From: JBEEOW01 sp041191405
GTDB lineage: Bacteria > Bacteroidota > Bacteroidia > Cytophagales > UBA9547
Assembly (NCBI GenBank): GCA_041191405.1
Contig: JBEEOW010000012.1
Coordinates: forward strand, 43,386-107,385
DNA: 64,000 nucleotides
Direction of reading: 5' to 3'
The notes under the pieces are model-generated. The model ran no database searches. It saw nothing but the letters and a program-made list of their open reading frames with translations, and was not told the DNA's origin. The stretch's first letter is position 1; the number at the start of each line of letters is the position of its first letter. Shown here one piece after another: positions 1-9,900 of the stretch. A program made the position numbers and the translations under genes.

Positions 1-1629
1 TATAAATTCGATAACAACAGAACTTCTGTTGCTCAGTTTATCAACACTTGGGGTTTCCTAATTTTAATGGTTGTTGGTTTTTGGTACATTATGCGCAAAA
101 TGGGCGGTGGCCCTGGCGGACAAATGTTCAGCATCGGTAAATCAAAAGCATCTCTACTTGAAGGCGAATCAAAAGTAAAAACTACTTTTGCTGATGTGGC
201 AGGTTTAGATGAAGCTAAAGTTGAAATTGAAGAAATTGTTGATTTCCTTAAAAACCCTAAAAAATTCACTGATTTAGGTGCTAAAATTCCTAAAGGTGCA
301 TTACTTGTAGGGCCTCCAGGTACCGGTAAAACATTGCTAGCTAGAGCAGTAGCTGGCGAAGCTGGTGTTCCATTCTTCTCACTTTCAGGTTCTGATTTTG
401 TGGAAATGTTTGTAGGTGTAGGCGCTGCTCGTGTAAGAGATTTATTTAAACAAGCCAAAGAAAAAGCACCTTGTATTATTTTCATTGATGAAATTGATGC
501 AGTTGGTCGTTCTCGTGGACGAGGAAATATGATGAGTTCAAACGACGAAAGAGAAAATACATTAAACTCTCTTTTGGTTGAAATGGATGGTTTTGCTACT
601 GATTCAGGAATTATCATCTTGGCTGCAACTAACCGCCCAGATGTATTGGATGCTGCATTACTTCGACCAGGACGTTTTGACAGAACAATTAGTATCGACA
701 AACCAGATGTTGTTGGTCGTGAGGCAATATTTAAAGTGCACATTTCAAAATTAAAATTAAATGTGGATGTGGATGCTAAAACACTAGCTTCGCAAACGCC
801 AGGTTTTGCAGGTGCCGAAATTATGAATGTTTGTAATGAAGCGGCTTTAATTGCTGCTCGTAAAAACAAAACTTCTGTTGATTTAGACGATTTTAACAAT
901 GCAATTGACAGAGTAATAGGTGGTTTAGAAAAGAAAAACAAACTTATTTCTCCTGAAGAAAAGAAAATTGTTGCATATCATGAAGCTGGTCACGCAGTGG
1001 CTGGTTGGTTCCTTGAACATGCTGATCCATTGGTTAAAGTAAGTATTGTTCCAAGAGGTGTTGCTGCATTAGGTTACGCACAATATTTACCAAAAGAGCA
1101 ATTCCTTTACACAATTGAGCAATTAACTGACGAAATGTGTATGACACTTGGCGGTAGAGCTGCTGAGGATATTGTTTTCGGAAAAATTTCAACAGGTGCA
1201 TTAAGCGATTTAGAAAGAATTACTAAATTGGCTTACAGCATGGTAACTGTGTATGGAATGAGTGAAAGAATTGGAAATATTTCTTTCTACGATTCAAAAC
1301 AGTCGGAAATGAGTTTCACGAAACCATATTCTGAATCAACTGCACAAGCAATTGATGCAGAAGTTTATAAAATAGTTCAAGATGCTTATGAAAGAACTAA
1401 AGCATTATTGACTAAACACAGAGAAGCAATTGAAATTTTAGCAAATGAATTATTAGCTAAAGAGATTTTATTCCAAGCAGATTTAGAAAGATTAATTGGT
1501 GCTCGTCCGTTTGATAAACAAACTAATTTACAAGAGTTTAAAAGCGGAAAACTGGATAGAGTTGTAGTTGCAGAGGAAACACAAGTTGTTGCTCCTGAAA
1601 CGCCAATTACTGAAACACCTCAAAACTAA
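1..1629 (+). CDS. ftsH: ATP-dependent zinc metalloprotease FtsH (5'-truncated by window edge)
   Basis: Membrane-anchored AAA+ protease that degrades misfolded and regulatory membrane and cytosolic proteins. The frame is open back to base 1, so the N-terminus lies outside the window; the first in-window ATG at 67 is internal. What remains is the end of the second membrane segment, a glycine-rich linker, the AAA+ module with Walker A GPPGTGKT (about residue 82 counted from the ATG at 67), Walker B FIDEIDAVG and the arginine-finger region RPGRFDR. It is followed by the M41 peptidase domain with zinc motif HEAGH (bases 979-993). The C-terminal tail is short and Gln/Thr-rich. A strong terminator follows the stop, so it is transcribed apart from the next gene. 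Family identity is certain. Confidence 0.97.
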   Translation, partial: YKFDNNRTSVAQFINTWGFLILMVVGFWYIMRKMGGGPGGQMFSIGKSKASLLEGESKVKTTFADVAGLDEAKVEIEEIVDFLKNPKKFTDLGAKIPKGALLVGPPGTGKTLLARAVAGEAGVPFFSLSGSDFVEMFVGVGAARVRDLFKQAKEKAPCIIFIDEIDAVGRSRGRGNMMSSNDERENTLNSLLVEMDGFATDSGIIILAATNRPDVLDAALLRPGRFDRTISIDKPDVVGREAIFKVHISKLKLNVDVDAKTLASQTPGFAGAEIMNVCNEAALIAARKNKTSVDLDDFNNAIDRVIGGLEKKNKLISPEEKKIVAYHEAGHAVAGWFLEHADPLVKVSIVPRGVAALGYAQYLPKEQFLYTIEQLTDEMCMTLGGRAAEDIVFGKISTGALSDLERITKLAYSMVTVYGMSERIGNISFYDSKQSEMSFTKPYSESTAQAIDAEVYKIVQDAYERTKALLTKHREAIEILANELLAKEILFQADLERLIGARPFDKQTNLQEFKSGKLDRVVVAEETQVVAPETPITETPQN

Positions 1630-1638
1630 TAATTTATA

Positions 1639-1685
1639 AAAATCTCATTCATTGGAATTTTAATCCTATGGATGAGATTTTTTAT
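1639..1685 (+). terminator. Intrinsic terminator after ftsH
   Basis: A 10-bp perfect stem (1639-1648 with 1672-1681) extends inward with short further pairings and is followed by a T-rich tract. It lies just past the ftsH stop. Confidence 0.8.
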
Positions 1686-1724
1686 TTATAAAATTATTTA
1701 TTTTTATAGATAAAATTAATTTAG

Positions 1725-1783
1725 CGAAAAATCAACTTTACTCATGCTTCGATAAGCTCAGCAACCGTAAAGTTAATTTTCCG
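1725..1783. repeat. REP-like palindromic intergenic element
   Basis: Two 17-nt arms (1725-1741 and 1767-1783) are inverted copies with two mismatches. They enclose a 25-nt core containing CTTCGATAAGCTCAGC, which itself folds (GCTT/AAGC and TGCT/AGCA). It is followed at about 1795-1825 by short CAATTG/CAACTG/GTTAAC units. The 200-bp gap 1630-1830 holds the ftsH terminator, this element and those units; no gene was seen. Calling it a dispersed repeat is inference. Confidence 0.5.
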
Positions 1784-1830
1784 AAAACAAAAAACTATCA
1801 ATTGTCAACTGTTAACTATCAACTGAGTAT

Positions 1831-2478
1831 ATGCAACATGTGAAAACAAAAGATGTGATTATGGGACGAGTGAAGTCGGCATTAGGCTCGGCTCCAGGCG
1901 TATCGTTACCTGTACCTGATTTTGATTCACCAATTTTAACTCCATTTACTGACGATATTGAAATGACATTTGTCCAAAATTTCAAATCAGTAAAAGGACA
2001 ATTTTTTTTCTGTATTGACGAAGCGGATTGTGCAAAACAAATTGCAACTTACGTTCAAAAAAAAGATTTAAAAGATGTTTTCATTTGGGAAAAATCTTTT
2101 GAAAGTATTTTCTCAAATGTTGATTTTTATTTCAAAGATAATGAAGACGATTACATAAACTGTGAATTAGGAATCACATCTTGTGAAGCATTGATTGCTC
2201 GAACAGGAAGTATTTTAATAAGTTCTGCCACTTTGTCGGGACGAAGAAATTCAGTTTTCCCACCAATTCATGCAGTTATAGCTCGTACCTCACAAATTGT
2301 TTCTGAAATAAAAGAAGGATTAAATCTCATTAGAGAAAAATATGCTGAGAATTATCCTTCACTTGTGTCATTAATAACTGGCCCAAGTAGAACAGCAGAT
2401 ATCGAAAAAACATTAGTGCTAGGCGCACATGGTCCCAAAGAATTACTTTTATTTTTAATTGATGATTCCCAATATTAA
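1831..2478 (+). CDS. LUD-domain protein (LutC/YkgG-like)
   Basis: A 215-residue protein of the LUD (DUF162) family, related to LutC of the LutABC lactate-utilisation system. The fold is recognisable from the segment around residues 115-150 (GITSCEALIARTGSILIS, then SGRRNSVFPPIHAVIA) and the C-terminal TGPSRTADIEKTLVLGAHGP, which is typical of the family. No LutA or LutB gene is adjacent, so a lactate role is not supported by context. Bacteroidota often keep a lone LUD gene near ftsH. It overlaps the start of lpxH by about 17 nt, which suggests translational coupling in the 1831-4519 run. Family assignment is firm; substrate unknown. Confidence 0.85.
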   Translation: MQHVKTKDVIMGRVKSALGSAPGVSLPVPDFDSPILTPFTDDIEMTFVQNFKSVKGQFFFCIDEADCAKQIATYVQKKDLKDVFIWEKSFESIFSNVDFYFKDNEDDYINCELGITSCEALIARTGSILISSATLSGRRNSVFPPIHAVIARTSQIVSEIKEGLNLIREKYAENYPSLVSLITGPSRTADIEKTLVLGAHGPKELLLFLIDDSQY

Positions 2479-3235
2479 CCATTTACCAGAAGGTAAAAAA
2501 ATATATTTTGCCTCTGATTTTCATTTAGGAACACCTAGCTTAGAAAAAAGCTTTGCTCGTGAAAAGAAAATTATCAAATGGTTAGATGAAATAAAACCAA
2601 CCACTCATGCATTATTTTTAGTGGGTGACATTTTCGATTTTTGGTTTGAATATAAACATGCAATTCCAAAAGGATTTACTCGCTTTTTAGCAAAAATAGC
2701 CGAATTTACAGATGCAGGCATTCCTGTTTATTTTTTCACAGGCAACCACGATATGTGGATGTTTGATTATTTTGAACAAGAATTAAATGTAAAAATATTA
2801 TATAAACCTGTTTCCTTTTCGGTTGGTGAAAAACATTTTTATGTTGGTCATGGCGATGGACTTGGACCTAAAGATTACTCATATAAACTCCTTAAATGGT
2901 TCTTTGCAAGTAAAGTTTGTCAGTTTTTATTTGCAAGAGTTCACCCCAATTTCGGAATTGGTTTGGCTACAATGTGGTCACGCAGAAGTAGATTAAGCAA
3001 TACTGTAAAAGATGATATTTTTTTACATGACAAAGAATGGCTTTATATCTATTCAAATGAAATAGAAGCAAAAAAACACCATGATTATTACATTTTCGGA
3101 CATCGTCATTTACCACTCGAAATGCAATTAAAAAATAACAATGCACGTTATGTAAACATCGGCGAATGGGTAAATTATTATACTTATGGCGTTTATGATG
3201 GAAATAATCTTGAATTATTGAAATATGAAGTTTAA
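2462..3235 (+). CDS. lpxH: UDP-2,3-diacylglucosamine diphosphatase (LpxH-type)
   Basis: Calcineurin-like metallophosphoesterase that hydrolyses UDP-2,3-diacylglucosamine to lipid X in lipid A synthesis at the inner face of the cytoplasmic membrane. Metal-binding motifs occur in the expected order: SDFHLG (about residue 18), GDIFDFW, GNHD, GHGDGLGP and the C-terminal GHRH. The length of 257 residues fits the family. I start at the ATG at 2462; an in-frame TTG lies directly before it. The start is inside the LUD gene and the stop overlaps the next gene by 11 nt, so the genes are probably coupled. Confidence 0.93.
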   Translation: MIPNINHLPEGKKIYFASDFHLGTPSLEKSFAREKKIIKWLDEIKPTTHALFLVGDIFDFWFEYKHAIPKGFTRFLAKIAEFTDAGIPVYFFTGNHDMWMFDYFEQELNVKILYKPVSFSVGEKHFYVGHGDGLGPKDYSYKLLKWFFASKVCQFLFARVHPNFGIGLATMWSRRSRLSNTVKDDIFLHDKEWLYIYSNEIEAKKHHDYYIFGHRHLPLEMQLKNNNARYVNIGEWVNYYTYGVYDGNNLELLKYEV

Positions 3236-4028
3236 CATAAGCCTATTTTTATTTATAATCATTTCGTTTTCGGCTTCGGCTCAGCAAATTTCCATTCTTA
3301 AAACTATCGAAATTCCAGCAATTGAGCATGTTTCTAGTGATAGTTACCACAACATTTACATAGCTGATGAAAAAGAAAATGTTCTAAAATATTCTCCAGA
3401 AGGCGAATATTTGCTTACTTACTCCCCCTCAAAACAAGCTGATATTTCATTAATTGATGCGTCAAATTCATTAAGAATATTTTTATATAATAAAGATTTT
3501 CAACAAATTACCTTTTTAGATAGATTTTTAACAGTTCAAAATCAATATAGATTTAATGAGGATATGGTAGGTTTTGCAAGAAGTGCTTGTCCTTCATCTG
3601 ACAATAATGCTTGGATAATTGATGATATAGATTTTAGTCTTAAAAAAATTGATTTACAATTTGATAAAATACTTACACGCTCGCCATTAGATTTATTATC
3701 ATCAAAACGAGAATTGGATGTAGTTTACATGAAAGAATACCAATTCAATGTGTATGTATTGCTTAAAAATCAAGGAATTATGGTTTTTGACAACTTAGGA
3801 AATTACAGAAAAATGATTCCAATATTAGATGTAGATTCATTTAGTTTTTTTGAAGATGAGTTATGTTATATCAAAGATGGGAAATTAAACTTTTTTCATT
3901 TATATAATTTTACAAATAGAGAACTTTTATTGCCTCAAGGCGTAGAACTGCGAAAAGTCATAGTTTCTTCAAAATATTTATACTTATTTTCCAAAACAAA
4001 ATTGTTGCTATGTCAAAAAGATATTTAA
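3225..4028 (+). CDS. Secreted protein of unknown function with propeller-like repeats
   Basis: A 267-residue protein with a clear signal peptide (MKFNISLFLFIIISFSASAQ). The mature part has repeated beta-rich stretches such as SYHNIYIADEKENVLKYSPEG and VFDNLGNYRKMIP, which resemble NHL/beta-propeller blades. I do not recognise a named family and no catalytic residues stand out. It overlaps the end of lpxH and the start of the lipoprotein gene downstream, so it is probably co-expressed with both. An envelope location is supported by the signal peptide; function is unknown. Confidence 0.8.
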   Translation: MKFNISLFLFIIISFSASAQQISILKTIEIPAIEHVSSDSYHNIYIADEKENVLKYSPEGEYLLTYSPSKQADISLIDASNSLRIFLYNKDFQQITFLDRFLTVQNQYRFNEDMVGFARSACPSSDNNAWIIDDIDFSLKKIDLQFDKILTRSPLDLLSSKRELDVVYMKEYQFNVYVLLKNQGIMVFDNLGNYRKMIPILDVDSFSFFEDELCYIKDGKLNFFHLYNFTNRELLLPQGVELRKVIVSSKYLYLFSKTKLLLCQKDI

Positions 4029-4519
4029 TATTAGTGTTTGGAGTAATTCCATTTTTAATGCAATCTTGTTTTGAGCCATCAAAAACTTTTGAATCCAAAC
4101 CAATTCAAAACGATTCTTCTGAAACACACAATAAAGATTCAGTAGCTGAAACGAAAACTACGCAGCATATTCTTCAAAATGAGTACAACAAACGCTTTCC
4201 AGAACCAGAAAAGTCAAGTTCCGCAGATAAAGAAAGAGTAATACAAGAAATGCTTTCAATAATTCCTGAAGTAAATTCTCTAATGAGAGAAAATGATTCA
4301 TTATCAAAAGGAGAAACAAAATTGAGCTTTAGAACTTTAGAAAAACCTAATGTAGAAAATTCTAAATTTTATATTTTGCTAGAAAAGGTTAGTAAAACTG
4401 AGAAAATTCCATTGATACATTTTTATGTAAACCCAAGTAACCTAAAAATCGAAATCTATGACCCTACAGAAGACATCATAATGGATTTAAGTACTTGGCA
4501 AAAAAATGGTGGGAATTAG
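4010..4519 (+). CDS. Lipoprotein of unknown function
   Basis: A 169-residue protein with a lipoprotein signal: MSKRYLILVFGVIPFLMQSC, with lipobox Cys20. After it comes a Ser/Thr/Glu/Lys-rich, probably disordered linker to about residue 75, then a small mixed alpha/beta region ending in DLSTWQKNGGN. No known domain recognised. It overlaps the preceding secreted-protein gene by 19 nt and is the last gene of this run. Downstream there is only a T-rich stretch (about 4570-4580) with a weak stem before the convergent gene at 4607. Confidence 0.78.
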   Translation: MSKRYLILVFGVIPFLMQSCFEPSKTFESKPIQNDSSETHNKDSVAETKTTQHILQNEYNKRFPEPEKSSSADKERVIQEMLSIIPEVNSLMRENDSLSKGETKLSFRTLEKPNVENSKFYILLEKVSKTEKIPLIHFYVNPSNLKIEIYDPTEDIIMDLSTWQKNGGN

Positions 4520-4606
4520 AAACAGAATTTTCTGGATTAAAGAATTTTCAGAATTAAATTAAAATCTTATTTTTTTTTTCAAATATACATGTAGATTTTT
4601 AATTTC

Positions 4607-5614
4607 TCACCCAACAATTTTCTTTTTCAACACATCAATATAATTATTCACTTTAATAAAAAACTGATAGCGTTGTTTTTCTGAAACACCACTTATTTGT
4701 ACTGATTTTTTAATTAAGTTTTTAATCCATGTATCTGTTTCATTACAAAAAGAGGTATGGGTTGTACTCATCGAATTAAATGTATTGAATGAAAAATAAA
4801 TCATTTGCACATCATTAATTGTAACTTGAATACAGTTATTTCCGATGGTAACTTCACTCCAATACAAAGTATAGTTAGGTATTCCACTTGTAGAGTTTTG
4901 GCGCAATTTGCTACTCAATTCTGCATCATTTTGAATAGTGGCAACCATATCTTGCAATTGAGTTATTACTACTAATGCATCATCTTTATTTTCAAACAAA
5001 CCTGATTCCCAATAAAACTCAATTTGTTTTAATACACTGACAATTGTACCTTCTGTCCATATTTCAATTGATGGAATTTTTACATATAAATCATATATTT
5101 CTTTCGCTGTTTGAATTGCCTCTGTTGGCACATAGCTTGGTTTAAACTTTTTACCTTCATAAGTACTTGAATTTAAAATTGATTTATCCCAATAAAATAA
5201 TTTAAATGCTGTAAGTTCATCATACTTGAAATAATGAAAAATAGGAATATCCTCAGAGGTAAAAACTATGTGTTTATTTTCAACTGCATTGATTTTTTTC
5301 ATATCACCCAATATATTTTGTAGATATTCTAACAAAGTATGTTGGTTGTTTGAAAGTGGTTGATAATTAAAACTTACTAAATTGGAGGAGTTTGCACTTA
5401 ATTTATCTAATGAAATTTTAAAATACGAACATAATAATAGCAATTCATGAATATCAACCAAGGTCTCACCACGTAATCTACGGTAAGCACTATCATTACT
5501 TATTTCAAGTAGCTCAGCAATACTATCAACTAAAGAATAATTAGCAGGAATTTGTTTTTTTATTAAATCAAATAACTGATTTTGAACTATTACTCCAGTT
5601 TTTGTATTTGCCAT
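4607..5614 (-). CDS. HTH-like DNA-binding protein, putative regulator
   Basis: A 335-residue protein whose N-terminus (about residues 24-70) reads as an XRE/BetR-like helix-turn-helix: a helix with SIAELLEISNDSAYRRLRGE, then a second helical part with CSYFKISLDKL. The remaining 260 residues are helical and mixed, with no domain I can name and no membrane segment. Proteins of this layout are common in Bacteroidota and are usually annotated only as HTH transcriptional regulators. It is monocistronic, between a convergent lipoprotein gene and a divergent small membrane protein gene. The target is unknown. Confidence 0.7.
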   Translation of the reverse strand: MANTKTGVIVQNQLFDLIKKQIPANYSLVDSIAELLEISNDSAYRRLRGETLVDIHELLLLCSYFKISLDKLSANSSNLVSFNYQPLSNNQHTLLEYLQNILGDMKKINAVENKHIVFTSEDIPIFHYFKYDELTAFKLFYWDKSILNSSTYEGKKFKPSYVPTEAIQTAKEIYDLYVKIPSIEIWTEGTIVSVLKQIEFYWESGLFENKDDALVVITQLQDMVATIQNDAELSSKLRQNSTSGIPNYTLYWSEVTIGNNCIQVTINDVQMIYFSFNTFNSMSTTHTSFCNETDTWIKNLIKKSVQISGVSEKQRYQFFIKVNNYIDVLKKKIVG

Positions 5615-5753
5615 TAGTTTAATTTTTCTTTTATATGTGGTGTAATTTCTATAAAAAAAACGATTTCTGCAAAATTGTGAATTAATAAAAATTGAAACAT
5701 TCTACTACTTAATATAGCAATTAACTATTTTTGTAAAATAAATTCTAATAATC

Positions 5754-5915
5754 ATGTTTGGTTTAAATTTAAAAACAATCTTATTTATAATTATTGGTCT
5801 GATATTGGCACTTATAATTATTAAAATAGTAAAAATATTATTCTTTTGGATAGTTGTTATTGGACTTGGTGGTCTAATTGCTTGGTTCTTAATCCAAAAA
5901 TTTGGGAAAGATTGA
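5754..5915 (+). CDS. 53-residue membrane protein
   Basis: A short open frame encoding MFGLNLKTILFIIIGLILAL and onward, ending WFLIQKFGKD. It has two closely spaced hydrophobic stretches (about residues 8-24 and 29-46) separated by KIVKIL, as in small single- or double-span membrane proteins. A -7-like box TATTTTTG lies at 5726-5733, without a convincing -33 partner. The stop falls inside the stem-loop at 5905-5934. Support is the position, start codon, promoter-like box and composition; no family recognised. Confidence 0.5.
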   Translation: MFGLNLKTILFIIIGLILALIIIKIVKILFFWIVVIGLGGLIAWFLIQKFGKD

Positions 5916-5934
5916 ATAAAAATTCAATCTTTCC
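5905..5934. terminator. 13-bp stem-loop between convergent genes
   Basis: A perfect 13-bp inverted repeat (5905-5917 with 5922-5934) around a 4-nt A loop, between the small membrane gene (+) and porP/sprF (-). Neither side has an immediate T tract, so termination efficiency is uncertain. Confidence 0.5.
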
Positions 5935-5936
5935 TC

Positions 5937-6893
5937 CTATTCCATTCTACTTTTATAATCAAACTTAGGTCTGTGACCTTTAGTTTTTAAATGAATATCG
6001 TACAATAACATTATTTCATGTGAACCCGAGTTGTATTGAGGCAATCCATTAATTGTCCAATCAAATGCATATCCAAATGAAATTAATTGTTTTAACCCCA
6101 ATTGTTTAATTTTATTTAAATGAGCACCAACCATTACAGAAGCAGCATCACCTGTTCTGTATCCTACTCCAGCCCAATATGCCTTTTGAAAATCCATTAA
6201 ACAATTCATATAAACCTGAAATGGAGAATTAACTTCATATTTAGCTAAAACCATCGGTCTAAGTGATGTTGTTTTATTTATATCATAATTATATCCCAAT
6301 TTCAAATAATAATGTCTATTAAGTCTTGATTTAACAGCTCCGTTGTATTTTAGAGTTGGCTGACTTAAATTATTTATTGAAAAGGCTACAAACATCTCTT
6401 TTGTTCTCCAGTGCATACCATAAGTAAAGTTAGGCACCATTACTGAATTTATATTCGCAAAAACTGGGTCAACCTGTGAACTTTCTAAGTCTAATTCATT
6501 TTTATCTATCGAAAACTGCTTAATCCCTCCAGACAAGCCCATCGATAAAACAGAGGTTTTCATGTGAATATGATAACCTCCAGAAAACATTAAAGCTAAC
6601 CTTCTTTCTAAACCAATTTTGTCATTTATAGCATGAAAACCAATACCAATATTTTTTGTTGGTATTGGCGAATGAATGCTAAATGTCTGTGTAACTGGCG
6701 CCCCTTCAAAACCCGTCCATTGGTTCCTGTAAAATGCTCCAAAGGCAATATCATTTGATTTTCCAGCATACGCAGGATTGATAATCAAATTATTAAATAT
6801 AAAATGCGAGAAGTGCAGCTCTGCATCTTGCTGACACAAAGCTGTACTGCTTATACCTAGTACAAAAATTATATGTATAATAAATCTCCGCAT
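5937..6893 (-). CDS. PorP/SprF family type IX secretion outer-membrane protein
   Basis: A 318-residue outer-membrane beta-barrel-like protein of the PorP/SprF family. Members assist secretion or anchoring of a large T9SS cargo encoded next to them; SprF does so for SprB in Flavobacterium gliding. I choose the ATG at 6893 because it gives a clean signal peptide (MRRFIIHIIFVLGISSTALC) followed by the family N-terminus with INPAYAG and YRNQWTGFEGAP. The frame extends 12 codons upstream, into the 35-nt gap after the giant gene, and that extension would bury the signal. Aromatic beta-strand patterns run to the C-terminus. Position right after the giant gene points to a dedicated cargo-partner pair. 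Confidence 0.92.
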   Translation of the reverse strand: MRRFIIHIIFVLGISSTALCQQDAELHFSHFIFNNLIINPAYAGKSNDIAFGAFYRNQWTGFEGAPVTQTFSIHSPIPTKNIGIGFHAINDKIGLERRLALMFSGGYHIHMKTSVLSMGLSGGIKQFSIDKNELDLESSQVDPVFANINSVMVPNFTYGMHWRTKEMFVAFSINNLSQPTLKYNGAVKSRLNRHYYLKLGYNYDINKTTSLRPMVLAKYEVNSPFQVYMNCLMDFQKAYWAGVGYRTGDAASVMVGAHLNKIKQLGLKQLISFGYAFDWTINGLPQYNSGSHEIMLLYDIHLKTKGHRPKFDYKSRME

Positions 6894-6928
6894 GTGCTCA
6901 AATCTACAAAACTTCACCACTAATGCCA

Positions 6929-9900
6929 CTATCTTTGTAATAAAATTGTTCCTTTACTTTGTGTTTCACCTTTCACAGTGATAATATAGAAATAAGTTCC
7001 TTCTGGCAAATTATCACCATCCCAACTTATATTTGTATTGTTATATCCTTTGGCTTTGTACACTACATTTCCCCAACGGTTGAATATATACACTTCATTA
7101 TCAGGAAACTGCTCAATATCAGCAATATTAAATAAGTCATTTATTCCATCATTATTTGGAGAGAATGCATTATGAGCTTTTATGTTAAAATTAAAGGCTA
7201 CACAATTGGCATTTGACCATGACGAATCTACTCCACTTGCTGCAGATTCAATAGCTAATACTTTGTAACACAATAACTGATTTACATTTTCAACCTTGAT
7301 ATTTACTGTTGAATCATTTGCTGTTAAAATAGTATCTAATTTATACGTTTGGTCAGCATCTGTTTTTACCCAAACTTGGTAACTAGCTACTTTACTCCAA
7401 CCTTTATATGGTGTAAATTTAAGATTAACCCCATAATTATTTGCACTTGTTACAGTATTGACAGCCAATAAAATTGTGTTGTGAATTGCAGTTTGAACTG
7501 TATCTCCACAAGTATTTATAACACTTCCTTTCAAATAATATTCATAGCTATTGGCAGAAGTTTCAAGGTTCGCATCTGTATATTGACCAATATTGGATGC
7601 AAGTGATTTAACCAATGTCCAAGCTGTTGTACCTTTTTTCCTTCTATAAATACTCAATTGGTCATTTGCCAACATACCGTTGGTTTTCCATTTAATATTT
7701 ACACTGGTTTCATTTCCAAGGGAATCGGTTACAACATTTAACACATAACCTTTATCATCAAAAGTAATTGGGAATTTAACAGTATCAGTTTCACAACCTA
7801 AAGCTGTTTTCTCAACTGCATATAAATTTTTAGTTGGTGTTTTATTTTCTGTCCAGTTTACTAAAACTGTATCCACTTTACCAATTGTGTCAGCAATTAC
7901 CGACCCGCCTGTAGCATACCATTTCACTTTTGAGCCAGTAATTACACCTGTAAATATGTATTTGTTATCATTTAAATTAGATAAACATATTTTACTAGGA
8001 CCAATACCTGCAACTGTATGAATTGGTGCAATTTTTACCAATCCAGAACCAGCCACTGTTCCTATACAATTTTGATCTTGCACAGATTTTAATGTATAAG
8101 TTGTTTCAGTTCCCGGCAACACTGGCAACGAATATGGATTAGTGATTATTCCAGAAACTGTAGTATTTGTAGTTCCATTTGAATACACAATTCTCCAAGG
8201 ATATTGACCCGTTAAATCAACAGTTAATTTAGCAGGAACACCAGTTTTACAAACCGCAGTTGTATCGCCTATAATTGCAGTTGGTGAATCAAATATTATC
8301 AATGGTGCACTTCCTGTACTATTTCCTTCGCAAGTTGTATTTGAAACTGATTTAATTGTATATGTAGTAGTTGTGTCAGGTTTTACATTTACCAAATAAG
8401 GAGATGTAGTTAAACCAACCAATGAATCCTCTTTACCAAGAATTGATTGATAAATAATTTTCCAAGGCGATGCGCCTGTAAATTCAAATTTCAAATCAAG
8501 ACCTACACCTGCACAACCAGCACCTGAACCTGATAACTTAGCAGTTGTTGCACAAATACATTTCGCATCTGTTGATGGCAATACATTTACAACAGTACTA
8601 CTATTTATAGTACCTGAACATAATGAATCTCCTACAGAAATTAATCTATAAGTAGTTGTATTAGTTGGAGATACTGTGAAACTATATGGATTTGTGGTAA
8701 TATTTGCAATTGTTTTATTTACAAATCCATCAGAGTAAGTGGCTGTCCAAGGTTTATTACCAGTAAATATAAAGTTCAAGTTTGTTGATTTACCCAAACA
8801 AATATCAGTTCCACCTGTAATTACACCAGTAGCTTTTGGAGTTACAGTAACTATAGCCGCACCCATTACAGCACCAGTACATTGGGCATCTTTAAAGTTG
8901 GTTAAACTGAATACTTGCGTTGATGTTGGCGACGCAGTTATCACATAAGGATTCGTTGGAATATTATCAATTTTATACACTTGTTTACCATCTGAGTACT
9001 CTAATGAATAAGGTGCAGTACCAATCATGTTTACATTGATAGTAGCTTTCCCTCCTTCACAAACCGATGTAGTTCCTGAAATTACAGCCAATGGCGATGG
9101 ATTTACATTTACAATGGCCGAACCATTTCCTATTCCATTACATTTTGTATTATCAGAAACAGTTGTAATTCTGTAAGTTTTACTAGATAATGGTGTTACA
9201 GGTAATTGATAACTTGATGTAGTGATATTTGTAATTTGGATTGGAGTAGTTCCATCAGAGTAAGTTAAACTCCAAGGCGAAGTACCTTTTAAATCAACCA
9301 ATAAATTAGCACTTGTTCCAAAACAAACAGTTTCTCCACCTGAAATTGTCGCTTTTGCAGTACATAAACATACTGTACTATTTGGGTCTAGAATTTTGTA
9401 ATTTGCAGAACCACTCACTGAACCTGAACAAGAGGCATCACTTACTGAAACAAGTGTGTAAGTTACAGTAGATGTTGGGGTTATACTTGCTTGGTACGGA
9501 CTAGTAGTTATTCCAGAAACTGTTACAGGAGTTGTTCCATCAGTGTAAGTGATTGTCCAAGGAGCTTTACCAGTTAACACCACATTAAAGTTAGTTGCAG
9601 TTCCTCCACAAATAGTATCAGTACCAGAAATTGTTGCAGTTGCAGGTAGATTTACAATTACAGTATCATTTCCAGAAACTGTTCCACTACAAATTTTATC
9701 AGAAACAGATTCAATTGAATATATTTTTGTTGAAGTTGGAGAAACATTTATTGTATAGCTTGATGTTGTAATTCCTGTAATTGATTTGCTAGAAGTTCCA
9801 TCAGTATAAGAAATATCCCATGGAGAAGTTCCTGTTAATAAGAGTTTTACATCAGCCACATCTCCCGAACAAATATTTGAACTACCATTTAATTTAGCTG

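Noticed and set aside
33..941. 302-codon minus-strand frame opposite ftsH
   Set aside because: Antisense to the conserved AAA+ domain of ftsH; the translation is low-complexity Ser/Pro/Ile-rich with no recognisable domain.
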